Assembly (NCBI GenBank): GCA_002723115.1
Contig: PBNL01000011.1
Span: forward strand, 1-59,765
Direction: 5' to 3'
DNA length: 59,765 nucleotides
Source: Methanobacteriota archaeon
GTDB taxonomy: Bacteria > Bacteroidota > Bacteroidia > Flavobacteriales_D > Sanyastnellaceae
Shown: piece after piece, positions 6,921 to 14,503 of the stretch
How the letters are laid out: every line of letters begins with the position of its first letter
Numbering within the stretch: the stretch's first letter is position 1
Position numbers and translations under genes: made by a program
The notes under the pieces: generated by a model
Databases searched by the model: none
Told to the model about the DNA's origin: nothing
What the model saw: only the letters and a program-made list of their open reading frames with translations

Positions 6921-9044
6921 ATGCATTATCTAAAACCACTGCTTATTGCGCTTTTGTTTTGCTCTAGCGCTTTAGCCCAAACATTAGAAGAACACAGTAT
7001 AGCACGACAATGGAACGAAGTTCTATTGGAGGCAATTCGTCATGATCTAGCAAGGCCTACCGTTCATGCCAGAAATTTATTTCATTCCTCAGCAATTATG
7101 TTTGAAGCTCTAGCGGTGTATGACGAAAATCTAGAGTCTTACTTTTTAGGAAATACTATTGGAGGGTTCGAAACGCCTTTTTACGGCGTGTCTCCAGCTA
7201 GTGAACAAGAAGCTACTGCTTTAGTTGAAGAGGCTATTAACTATGGCTTGTATAGATTGGTAAGCCATCGTTTTTCAAATTCGCCAGGAGCAGATTTCAC
7301 TCAAGAATTAGCCCAAAATGTATTCATAGATAACGGTGGAGATCCCGATTACACCTCACTTGACTATATCTCAGATGGAGGAGCTGCACTTGGGAATTAT
7401 ATCGCTCAAAAAATTATCGAGTTTGGCCTTCAAGACGGGAGCAATGAGTTAGAAGGGCATTCAAACACTCACTATACTCCATCAAATCCTGATTTGCTTA
7501 TTGAGCTACAAGAGGGTAATCCAGAGCTTGTTAACCCCAACTCTTGGCAGCCCATCAACCTAAGTGAATTTATAGGACAGTCTGGAGTTGCTAGCGACGA
7601 AACACCCCCTTTCTTAAGCCCAGAATGGGGAGAGGTACAGCCTTTCAGCCTTCCAACTTTTGAGCGATCTACTCATGTACGTGACGGCAATGTCTACTTT
7701 GTTTGGCTCGACCAGGGGGCGCCACCTCTTATGGATGTAAACACAACGACGGGGTTTGACGATCCATATCAATGGGGATTTAGCATGGTTTTGAGGTGGT
7801 CTGAACATTTAGATCCTTCTGATGGAGTTGAAATAGACATAAGCCCTGCAAGTATTGGAAATTTAGATGAATCGCTGTTTGATTTGGACTACGAGGACTA
7901 CGATCAAATTTATAATTGGGACCAAGGTGGTGACGTAAGCACTGGCCACAATCTTAACCCATCTACAGGAAATCCATACGAGCCTCAGCTTGTAAAGAGA
8001 GGTGATTACGGTCGCGTTCTCGCAGAATTTTGGGCTGACGGTCCTGATTCAGAAACACCTCCAGGTCATTGGTTTGTTATTCTAAACCATGTCAGTGATC
8101 AGCCTGATTTTGAGCCAAAGTGGCAAGGAGATGGACCAGTACTGTCAAACTTAAAATGGGACGTTCTTTCATACTTCACTTTAGGTGGAGCGATGCACGA
8201 TGCAGCTATTGCAGCTTGGAGCCATAAGGGTTGGTATGATTACATCCGCCCAGTATCTGCTATTAGATGGATGGCTGACAGAGGTCAATGTTCTAACCCA
8301 AATGAGCCGTGTTTTGATTTTGCTGGTCTACCCTTAATTAGTGGGTGGAGTAGCTTGGTTTATAAGGGTGATCCTGATTTTCCTGAAACAAATAATTTAG
8401 GCAAAACAAAAGTTAGAGCCTGGAGAGGACACAACTTTATAGACAACCCAGAGACTGATGTTGCTGGTGTGGATTGGATTCTAGCTGAAGGTTGGTGGCC
8501 TTACCAAAGACCTTCATTCGTCACTCCACCATTTGCAGGATACGTTAGTGGACACTCTACGTTTAGCAGAGCTGCTGCTGAAATTATGACGTCAATAACT
8601 GGAGATGAATATTTCCCTGGCGGTATGGGAGAATTTATTGCTGAGCAAGATGAATTCCTGGTGTTTGAAGATGGACCATCTGAAGACATTGTTCTACAGT
8701 GGGCAACATATAGAGATGCATCTGACCAATGCTCGCTTTCGAGAATTTGGGGTGGAATACACCCACCTGCCGACGACATACCGGGAAGAAGATTGGGTCT
8801 TAAAATCGCTGAATACACCCTCGACATGGTAGATCAACTGGTTATACAAAACGGACCAGATCCTATATGTTTAGGTGATGTTAATGGAGATGCATCAATA
8901 GGAGTGAACGACATGTTAACTATACTGAGCTACTTTGGTTCAGACACCGTGGTTGGTTCTGCAGACCTAGACTACGATGGTGTAGTTGGAGTAAATGATA
9001 TGCTCTTATTCCTTAGTTTATTTGGAACAAGCTGCCTTCTGTAG
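6921..9044 (+). CDS. Secreted vanadium-dependent haloperoxidase/PAP2-family protein with C-terminal dockerin-like repeats
   Basis: 707 aa with a signal peptide ending A-L-A-Q at residue 20. The central region carries the vanadate/phosphate-binding motifs of the PAP2/haloperoxidase fold: S-G-H-S-T-F-S with H545, and S-R-I-W-G-G-I-H-P-P with R608 and H614, the usual apical histidine. An earlier basic segment (K-G-W-Y-D-Y-I-R-P near residue 440) is also present. The last about 55 residues hold two EF-hand/dockerin-like repeats (D-V-N-G-D-A-S-I-G-V-N-D-M and D-Y-D-G-V-V-G-V-N-D-M-L). Family members oxidise halides with peroxide or act as acid phosphatases; which applies cannot be told here. No classical T9SS tail is visible. 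Confidence 0.85.
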   Translation: MHYLKPLLIALLFCSSALAQTLEEHSIARQWNEVLLEAIRHDLARPTVHARNLFHSSAIMFEALAVYDENLESYFLGNTIGGFETPFYGVSPASEQEATALVEEAINYGLYRLVSHRFSNSPGADFTQELAQNVFIDNGGDPDYTSLDYISDGGAALGNYIAQKIIEFGLQDGSNELEGHSNTHYTPSNPDLLIELQEGNPELVNPNSWQPINLSEFIGQSGVASDETPPFLSPEWGEVQPFSLPTFERSTHVRDGNVYFVWLDQGAPPLMDVNTTTGFDDPYQWGFSMVLRWSEHLDPSDGVEIDISPASIGNLDESLFDLDYEDYDQIYNWDQGGDVSTGHNLNPSTGNPYEPQLVKRGDYGRVLAEFWADGPDSETPPGHWFVILNHVSDQPDFEPKWQGDGPVLSNLKWDVLSYFTLGGAMHDAAIAAWSHKGWYDYIRPVSAIRWMADRGQCSNPNEPCFDFAGLPLISGWSSLVYKGDPDFPETNNLGKTKVRAWRGHNFIDNPETDVAGVDWILAEGWWPYQRPSFVTPPFAGYVSGHSTFSRAAAEIMTSITGDEYFPGGMGEFIAEQDEFLVFEDGPSEDIVLQWATYRDASDQCSLSRIWGGIHPPADDIPGRRLGLKIAEYTLDMVDQLVIQNGPDPICLGDVNGDASIGVNDMLTILSYFGSDTVVGSADLDYDGVVGVNDMLLFLSLFGTSCLL

Positions 9045-9061
9045 GTAAATAGAATTTTGCC

Positions 9062-9313
9062 TTAAGCCTCCTCAATACGGAACGTGAAGTGTTCCATGAT
9101 TTGGTTTACAAGAAGCTTTTCGCAAGCCTCCTTAACCTTTGCTTCAGCAGTCGCCAAATCTGCAGCATCTATTTGCATTGTAACGTGCTTGCCAATCCTA
9201 ACACCTACGATTTCTCCTAGGCCCATCTGAGGCATTGTATTACTTACTGCTTTTCCTTGAGGGTCAAGTAATGCCGGAAGAGGCATGATATCAATCTCTG
9301 CGCGAAATTTCAT
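9062..9313 (-). CDS. purS: Phosphoribosylformylglycinamidine synthase subunit PurS
   Basis: Small cytosolic subunit, 83 aa, that bridges PurL and PurQ for ammonia transfer in purine synthesis. The L-L-D-P-Q-G-K-A-V motif, the M-G-L-G-E-I-V-G-V-R-I-G-K block and the C-terminal A-C-E-K-L-L-V-N-Q-I-M-E segment are family marks. It lies 13 nt behind pssA in the same direction, apart from other purine genes. It converges on the haloperoxidase gene with 17 bp between their ends. Confidence 0.92.
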   Translation of the reverse strand: MKFRAEIDIMPLPALLDPQGKAVSNTMPQMGLGEIVGVRIGKHVTMQIDAADLATAEAKVKEACEKLLVNQIMEHFTFRIEEA

Positions 9314-9326
9314 TTCTGAAGTTTGT

Positions 9327-10070
9327 TTATTTGGGTGCTAGCACAAATGCAAAACACGAGTACAAAAGTACGCACAACGGCGCCGCTGCAAACACATTAT
9401 GCCAAGCAATCGCAACACCTATTGCAACTACCGCAGAAAGCCCAATAAAGATCTTGCGAATTCTATCTAATCTTTTGTCTTCTCCCCAACCTTTTAGTGA
9501 GAAAAACTTCCTATTTAGCACCATAAATATTGGTAGAAGAATTAAGCCCAAACCCGCTGTCACAACCATAGACATTGCTTCCTGAGGATTAAGAATCCCT
9601 CCAGCCCAAATTATCATACCCATCCAAAAAACACCTGTGGCAGGCGCAGGCAATCCTTCAAAATACTTTCCATCATCACCATTCAATGCGCTTACATTAT
9701 ACCTCGCCAATCTGTACGCAGCAGCAACTGCTATAGCCCAAGGCAAAACCCTAACAATAGGTGCTTCTTCTGTAAAAAATGAAAACAGATATGAATCATC
9801 AATGATCAATCTATACGCTACAAATGCTGGTGCCAAGCCTCCTGTAACAACATCAGCTAGAGAATCTAGCTGTACTCCCATGGGGCCATCAACACCCAGT
9901 TTCCTGGCTATTAAACCGTCCAATAAATCGCAAATCATAGCTGCTAACCACACTCCTGCTACAATCCCATCAGTCAAATCCCCCCCTGCAGCTGCTACCC
10001 AACACACATAAGCCCCGCCTAGTAAGTTACCCATTGTCAGGGAGTTAGGAATAATCGCCTTTATGTTCAT
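9327..10070 (-). CDS. pssA: CDP-diacylglycerol--serine O-phosphatidyltransferase
   Basis: Integral membrane enzyme that makes phosphatidylserine, the precursor of phosphatidylethanolamine. The CDP-alcohol phosphotransferase signature D-G-x2-A-R-x8-G-x3-D-x3-D is intact (D-G-L-I-A-R near residue 50, then D-S-L-A-D). Several hydrophobic segments follow through 247 aa, with a final pair near residues 205-245. It heads a two-gene run with purS and is divergent from tRNA-Cys. A 7-bp inverted repeat sits directly against its start codon. Confidence 0.93.
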   Translation of the reverse strand: MNIKAIIPNSLTMGNLLGGAYVCWVAAAGGDLTDGIVAGVWLAAMICDLLDGLIARKLGVDGPMGVQLDSLADVVTGGLAPAFVAYRLIIDDSYLFSFFTEEAPIVRVLPWAIAVAAAYRLARYNVSALNGDDGKYFEGLPAPATGVFWMGMIIWAGGILNPQEAMSMVVTAGLGLILLPIFMVLNRKFFSLKGWGEDKRLDRIRKIFIGLSAVVAIGVAIAWHNVFAAAPLCVLLYSCFAFVLAPK

Positions 10071-10087
10071 GTGGCTAATATAGCCAC
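10071..10087 (-). promoter_or_regulatory. Inverted repeat abutting the pssA start codon
   Basis: GTGGCTA and TAGCCAC are perfect complements with a 3-nt centre, and the dyad ends exactly at the base before the pssA ATG. In RNA it would form a hairpin in the 5' leader. It could be an operator or a translation control; nothing tells which. Confidence 0.35.
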
Positions 10088-10113
10088 CTACCCTGCATTC
10101 TAGAAGAGTTGTG

Positions 10114-10121
10114 TATATTTG
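10114..10121 (+). promoter_or_regulatory. Candidate -7 element for tRNA-Cys
   Basis: TATATTTG matches TAnnTTTG exactly and places the transcript start within a few bases of the tRNA 5' end at 10131. No TTG at the -33 spacing was found. Confidence 0.5.
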
Positions 10122-10130
10122 CAGTCCTCT

Positions 10131-10204
10131 GGTCCGATGGCCGAGTGGCTAGGCTCTGCTCTGCAAAAGCAGCTACAGCGGTTCGAATCCGCTTCGGACC
10201 TCCA
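10131..10204 (+). tRNA. tRNA-Cys (anticodon GCA)
   Basis: A full cloverleaf can be drawn. The acceptor stem GGTCCGA pairs with TCGGACC, the anticodon stem CTGCT/AGCAG encloses the loop CTGCAAA with GCA, and the T stem AGCGG/CCGCT encloses TTCGAAT. Discriminator T is followed by an encoded CCA at 10202-10204. The CCA may be coincidental, since the tRNA-Asn in this window lacks it. Confidence 0.95.
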
Positions 10205-10333
10205 GAAAAGAATCCCTGATTGCTTTAGCAATCGGGGATTTTACTTCAAAAAAATGCGAAGCTTGCTTCAGCGTTTTTCTTGAAGGGAAAAGCTCCAGAG
10301 CGAACGAAGTGAGCGAGGGGATTCTTTTCTGGA
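10201..10333. repeat. Palindrome-rich element directly behind tRNA-Cys
   Basis: A 16-bp arm (10201-10216, starting in the tRNA CCA end) is exactly complementary to 10318-10333. Inside lie a 13-bp terminator-like hairpin (10211-10240), an imperfect dyad (about 10244-10285, arms beginning CTTCAA and ending TTGAAG), and a competing 7-bp pair CTCCAGA/TCTGGAG (10293-10299 and 10328-10334). GAGCGAA..GAGCGAGG-like words recur to 10369. There is no credible gene in 10205-10382. The reading frame on the minus strand here is only a tRNA shadow. Confidence 0.7.
10211..10240 (+). terminator. Terminator-like hairpin after tRNA-Cys
   Basis: A 13-bp stem with one G-T pair (AATCCCTGATTGC / GCAATCGGGGATT), a TTTA loop and a short T run following. 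It starts 6 nt beyond the tRNA. Confidence 0.7.
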
Positions 10334-10382
10334 GAAGCACACCCTTTTGGATCATCGAGCGAAGCGAGGTAATCCGTCTTGA

Positions 10383-13067
10383 TTACTGACAATTATCACC
10401 GAATGCTGACAGAACTAAAAGTATGTCTCCAACATTTACCACACCATCACCACTAACGTCGAAGCTGCAATCCTCTAGACATCCAAAATCGCCAAGCACA
10501 TTTAATATATCAGACACTGTCACAAGTAAATCACCATCTGTGTCGCCTGGACATGCAGATAGGCTTTGCTCATGACATTCATTCCAAAGATCAGTAACTG
10601 TGTTTTGTAAAGCGTCATTTACCACATCAATAACCTCGGTAATACAAACCATACCGTTTGCTGAACCAAACCAATGCACTCTCATGATTGGAGTGTATTC
10701 AAAATGTTTTGGTATAGTCGTGCCGTCATAGCTGAGTGTAATTACGTCATTACCTCCGGGAGTGTGTTCGCCTTCACCGGTATAAACTTCTGTATCAAGT
10801 AACGACTCTGTATACGCAATCTGCAGGCCGTCAAATTCTAATTGATATGCATGAACTCTATTGTCAGGGTTCAGCATTAACACGTCGAAGTATTTCTCGT
10901 CCCAATTAACATCGCCAATTGAAAAGCTAACTGAATCATATGGGTTAGTTATATCGGGCAGAGGGAAATCACAATGAGAGTGAACGCCTGAACTGTCAGG
11001 ATGCTCGTGGGCAACATTCCAAAATTGACAATCCGCAATTATTGTAGCATCAGTAACATTTATATCGCCATCAGAGTTCAGATCATAACAATCAGTTGAA
11101 GGGATATCATTACCTAACACGCCTTCAACATAAGTTTGGGCATCCACTAAATCTTGATCAAAATCATTGTCTACATCTCCCATTAGAACTGCACCACCAC
11201 ATTCGCCTGTACAATCAAAAATTGCAGTTCCATACGGCTCTCCAGTGCAATCTGTAAATACAGGGCAATCATCAATAATTGTGACGACAAACCCATCAGT
11301 CCTGTCAATATCAATACATACAACACCCCAGTTGTTTTCAGTATTAGTTTCATATCTGCCTAACGCGTCTGGATCATAATCCCAATTTACTCTTACAACA
11401 AGTCGATACTCGCCGTCTTCAACATCTGTAACGTCTATCCATTGGCAGCTTAATCCTGAACCATAAATATCTCCACAACCAGCTGTAATGCCCATGTTAG
11501 AACAGCCGTATTGATAAGATCCCCCACCTGAACACTCAAGGTCCATTACACAGAAGCCATTTTTAAATCCAACTGGGATAAACCCTCCATCCATATCGAA
11601 TAGATCGTATTTGGCATACCCCTCATAATGCCAGTGATTGTGACAATCACCCCACTCAAATTGCTGAGTTTCGTCATTGTTTGAGGGTGTTCCTATGTAG
11701 TAGTCTAATTCACCAACGTTTTTAATATGAGTTGTAAATCTGATTAATTCTCTTGTGCCAAACCCATTCAAGCAACCCTCTTCAATGTAGCAGTCTGTTT
11801 CTCCAACTTCCATAGTTGTTGCGTAGAGGCTGTTTGTTATTGCCTCCGTTACAATTAATAAGTCAGGACCACTGCAGTTTGGGTCCCCCTCATAAATACA
11901 AGTGCCGTTATCTACCTCAGCTAGAGGATTGTAATTACATGCCTCTTCATCTGTACAACCAGATGGCGGGCCTATAAAATCAAAATTCCAACTATAGCCG
12001 CCACATTCACCAGTGCTTGATCCCCATCTAACCCAATAAGTAACACCGCCTTCTAAAAGAACGGTTAGGCCAGCCTCATAACCACATCCTGCCTCGTAAT
12101 CATCAAAATAAATAGTGCCTTCGTTACTGTTGTCAAAGTTTGCCATGTTACAGTAATCATATATGTAAAGCGTGCTATTACAACCTGATCCACACGAATT
12201 AAGCTCATACACACCTGTTTCTTCGGGAGTGAACGTGTACCAGAAATTTCCTAATTCTTGTACTATTGTTCCATAATCTTCAGTCGTGAGATTAACCGCA
12301 TCTGCACAAGTCATGCCCGGCTCACAATCAAACTGTATATACTCCTCATAATCAAACTGCCCTCCACTGGCAATCTCAACACTATCGACGTAAAGTGCGT
12401 AAGAACCCTGGCCATAAGCACAGCAGATTCCATCTCCATAGCTGTCGTTTAAATAGAACTGAAAACAATGAGGGTCGCCGTCATCTGGAACACAAATGGT
12501 ATCATTATAAAGTGTTCCGTTTTCTTGATATGGTCCTCCGCTAAGCAAAATGCCATCAGAGTCATATAGCGTCCACGTTGTCTCGCCAGGATAATTGTCC
12601 GTTAAAATCGAAACGACTACTTGAGTAGCACCATCGTCACAAAACTCGTTACCACCTTCTTCCTCCTCTTCTTCTTCCTCCTCCTCTTCTGACTCAGGGC
12701 ATAAGAAACTGCCTGATATTTCTCCTCCAAATTCTCCTCCTTGAATTACTGTGTCGCCGTTTAAAACAACACTAAATCCTCCCAATCCATAACCGCAACA
12801 AAGACCATCTCCATAGCTATCATATAAGGTGAACGTAACGCATGTGTCTGGTTGACTTAAAACACAGATGGTGTCCGAATAAAGTGTCCCATTAGCGCTG
12901 TAGCCATTACCATTTGCTATCTCTTGATCACCCTCCATCAAAACCCAAGTGGTTTCTCCTGGATAGTTATCAGTTAAAATATTTACTATGATTGTTGATT
13001 CGTCACATTGCGCACTAACACCCAGTACAAAAAGAAAAGAAAGAAGAGAGAGAGAAAATTGTTTCAT
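10383..13067 (-). CDS. Secreted multidomain protein with lysyl oxidase domain, dockerin-like and cohesin-like modules
   Basis: 894 aa with a signal peptide ending V-S-A-Q (residue 20). Domains in order: two Cys-containing modules with D-S-Y-G-D-G-x-C-C (21-123 and 145-248), separated by an all-Glu linker of eleven residues; a PPC-like beta module (about 253-365); a G-C-T-D-E-E-A-C-N-Y-N-P module (370-390); and a lysyl oxidase domain (about 405-590). The last has the copper site C-H-N-H-W-H (475-480), the F-K-N-G-F-C-V-M-D segment with K502, and G-C-G-D-I-Y-G with Y535 before S-C-Q-W-I-D-V-T-D-V. K502 and Y535 align with the residues that form the lysine tyrosylquinone cofactor in animal enzymes. 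Then come an internal dockerin-like pair (630-680), a cohesin-like module (about 711-835) and a C-terminal dockerin-like pair (839-890). Probable role is oxidation of lysine amines outside the cell. Confidence 0.82.
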   Translation of the reverse strand: MKQFSLSLLSFLFVLGVSAQCDESTIIVNILTDNYPGETTWVLMEGDQEIANGNGYSANGTLYSDTICVLSQPDTCVTFTLYDSYGDGLCCGYGLGGFSVVLNGDTVIQGGEFGGEISGSFLCPESEEEEEEEEEEEGGNEFCDDGATQVVVSILTDNYPGETTWTLYDSDGILLSGGPYQENGTLYNDTICVPDDGDPHCFQFYLNDSYGDGICCAYGQGSYALYVDSVEIASGGQFDYEEYIQFDCEPGMTCADAVNLTTEDYGTIVQELGNFWYTFTPEETGVYELNSCGSGCNSTLYIYDYCNMANFDNSNEGTIYFDDYEAGCGYEAGLTVLLEGGVTYWVRWGSSTGECGGYSWNFDFIGPPSGCTDEEACNYNPLAEVDNGTCIYEGDPNCSGPDLLIVTEAITNSLYATTMEVGETDCYIEEGCLNGFGTRELIRFTTHIKNVGELDYYIGTPSNNDETQQFEWGDCHNHWHYEGYAKYDLFDMDGGFIPVGFKNGFCVMDLECSGGGSYQYGCSNMGITAGCGDIYGSGLSCQWIDVTDVEDGEYRLVVRVNWDYDPDALGRYETNTENNWGVVCIDIDRTDGFVVTIIDDCPVFTDCTGEPYGTAIFDCTGECGGAVLMGDVDNDFDQDLVDAQTYVEGVLGNDIPSTDCYDLNSDGDINVTDATIIADCQFWNVAHEHPDSSGVHSHCDFPLPDITNPYDSVSFSIGDVNWDEKYFDVLMLNPDNRVHAYQLEFDGLQIAYTESLLDTEVYTGEGEHTPGGNDVITLSYDGTTIPKHFEYTPIMRVHWFGSANGMVCITEVIDVVNDALQNTVTDLWNECHEQSLSACPGDTDGDLLVTVSDILNVLGDFGCLEDCSFDVSGDGVVNVGDILLVLSAFGDNCQ

Positions 13068-13175
13068 GACATTATAACACCTTATAATTCAATTGGGCTG
13101 CTCGTTAAAAGTACGGACAAAAGTTTGGCCTAACAATTGATAAATAATCGCATCTTTGTACTGAATTTCGTGGAA

Positions 13176-14033
13176 ATGAATCTAACTCAAAAACAAGCGT
13201 TAATCGCAATAGTTGTACTAGGCCTAATCTGTCTATTTCTTGGTGGAAAACTCTATGTAAACAACAAGGCTTATAACCAGCTCACAGGTGAATACGGACA
13301 GCTAAAGCTAGACAAAGAACAAGTAGTATTTGATCTTGAAAAGATGAGGTTTTCATACGACACTCTTCAGACTGAAAACTCAATCATGCTTGCGGAGATT
13401 GCTGCTCAAAGAGATAAGATCGACGGTCTACTTACTAAGGTTAAAAATGGGAGTTGGGCGCTTTCAAAGGCAAAGAAAGAAGCCGAAACTCTTCGAACAA
13501 TTATGAAGGGTTATATCGCTACAATTGACTCTGTAAACCAATTAAACATTGCTCTCTCTGAAGAAAATTTAGCCATGAAGGAGCGTGTTGAAGAAGTGCA
13601 GGACAAGAACGCAAAACTTCAACGCAGACAGGCAAACATGGAGGAAATAATCGCTGCAGGAAAAGTTTTGCAGTGTTCTGACATAAGTGCAGTTGGAATA
13701 CGACTGCTTTCTTCTGGAAGGCAGCGAGAAACAACCCGAGCTGATAGAGCTGACATGCTTAAAGTTTGCTTTACTCTTTTGGAAAATGCAATTGCTGAGT
13801 CAGGAGACAAGAATTTGTACTTAAATGTAATGACGCCAGATAGCACTTTGTTGACATTTGAAGAGGGGGCTGAGTTTAGCGCTCAAAGGACCATTGATTA
13901 TGCAAACGATAGGCTTGATGCTTGCATTTTTTATACTACCAACGAAGGATCTGCGTTGACTCAAGGGATCTATAGTCTTGAGATTTTAGAGGAGGATGTG
14001 GTGATAGGCCAAACCCACATCGAACTACGATAA
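13176..14033 (+). CDS. Membrane-anchored coiled-coil protein, unknown function
   Basis: Starting at ATG 13176, about 285 aa. One transmembrane helix lies near residues 8-26 (A-L-I-A-I-V-V-L-G-L-I-C-L-F-L-G). A long region rich in K, E, Q and L follows (about 35-165), typical of a coiled coil, then a compact C-terminal domain without recognised motifs. The protein probably projects outside the cytoplasm. An in-frame TTG at 13137 would add 13 residues before the helix and is less likely. I do not recognise a named family. Confidence 0.7.
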   Translation: MNLTQKQALIAIVVLGLICLFLGGKLYVNNKAYNQLTGEYGQLKLDKEQVVFDLEKMRFSYDTLQTENSIMLAEIAAQRDKIDGLLTKVKNGSWALSKAKKEAETLRTIMKGYIATIDSVNQLNIALSEENLAMKERVEEVQDKNAKLQRRQANMEEIIAAGKVLQCSDISAVGIRLLSSGRQRETTRADRADMLKVCFTLLENAIAESGDKNLYLNVMTPDSTLLTFEEGAEFSAQRTIDYANDRLDACIFYTTNEGSALTQGIYSLEILEEDVVIGQTHIELR

Positions 14034-14109
14034 GCGTCAACCACAAAAAAACACTAGTCGATTGTAAAGTTTGCGATTTTAAGAGGCGATTAAGCCTCAT
14101 GTTCGCTTT

Positions 14110-14475
14110 ATGGTTGGATCAACGGTAGAAGTAGGACGGTTTGGCGAGGGTGTAGTAGCTGCATATTTATCTCAAAAGGGCTACCGAATTCTATGTACTA
14201 ATTTTAGAGTAAAGAGATGTGAGATCGATATTGTGGCGATGTTTAATGCGTGTTTGGTTTTTGTCGAAGTGAAAATACATTCCAATAGGTACCTTCCAAG
14301 GCCATCAAAGGGGCAGATTCAGCGACTAATTTATGCTGCAAATTCATTCATTATTTCTCAAAAAATAAATGCTAATCGGATACGATTTGATCTCATTCGA
14401 GTGAGTACACATAAAAATTCCGTTAAAGTTGACCACCTTGAGGATGTATTTGACCCCGCTTCTTTTCTTATCTAG
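14110..14475 (+). CDS. YraN family (UPF0102) endonuclease-like protein
   Basis: 121 aa, matching the small YraN family with a restriction-endonuclease-like fold. The N-terminal G-R-F-G-E-G-V-V-A-A-Y-L-S-Q-K-G-Y motif and the core E-I-D-I-V-A followed by L-V-F-V-E-V-K supply the acidic and lysine residues of the nuclease centre. The residue before E-I-D is cysteine where the family usually has glycine. Role unknown; sometimes linked to recombination or DNA uptake. It lies 28 nt before the pseudouridine synthase gene. Confidence 0.88.
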   Translation: MVGSTVEVGRFGEGVVAAYLSQKGYRILCTNFRVKRCEIDIVAMFNACLVFVEVKIHSNRYLPRPSKGQIQRLIYAANSFIISQKINANRIRFDLIRVSTHKNSVKVDHLEDVFDPASFLI

Positions 14476-14476
14476 T

Positions 14477-14484
14477 TATCTTTG
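14477..14484 (+). promoter_or_regulatory. Candidate -7 element before the pseudouridine synthase gene
   Basis: TATCTTTG is an exact TAnnTTTG match 19 nt before the ATG at 14504. A TTG at 14450-14452 is 24 bp away, slightly long. Confidence 0.45.
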
Positions 14485-14503
14485 TCGCCACAATCATTAG
14501 GAA

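Noticed and set aside
10173..10355. 60-codon minus-strand frame over the tRNA-Cys 3' half
   Set aside because: Its C-terminal residues R-S-G-F-E-P-L are the known false translation of a tRNA T arm; the rest is the palindromic element.
12656..12692. Run of Glu codons in the lysyl oxidase protein as a phase-variable repeat
   Set aside because: The codons mix GAA and GAG and any slippage would be by whole triplets, keeping frame; more likely a flexible linker between two modules.
14083..14098. GAGGC/GCCTC hairpin before yraN as a terminator
   Set aside because: Only 5 bp and no T run follows; too weak to call.
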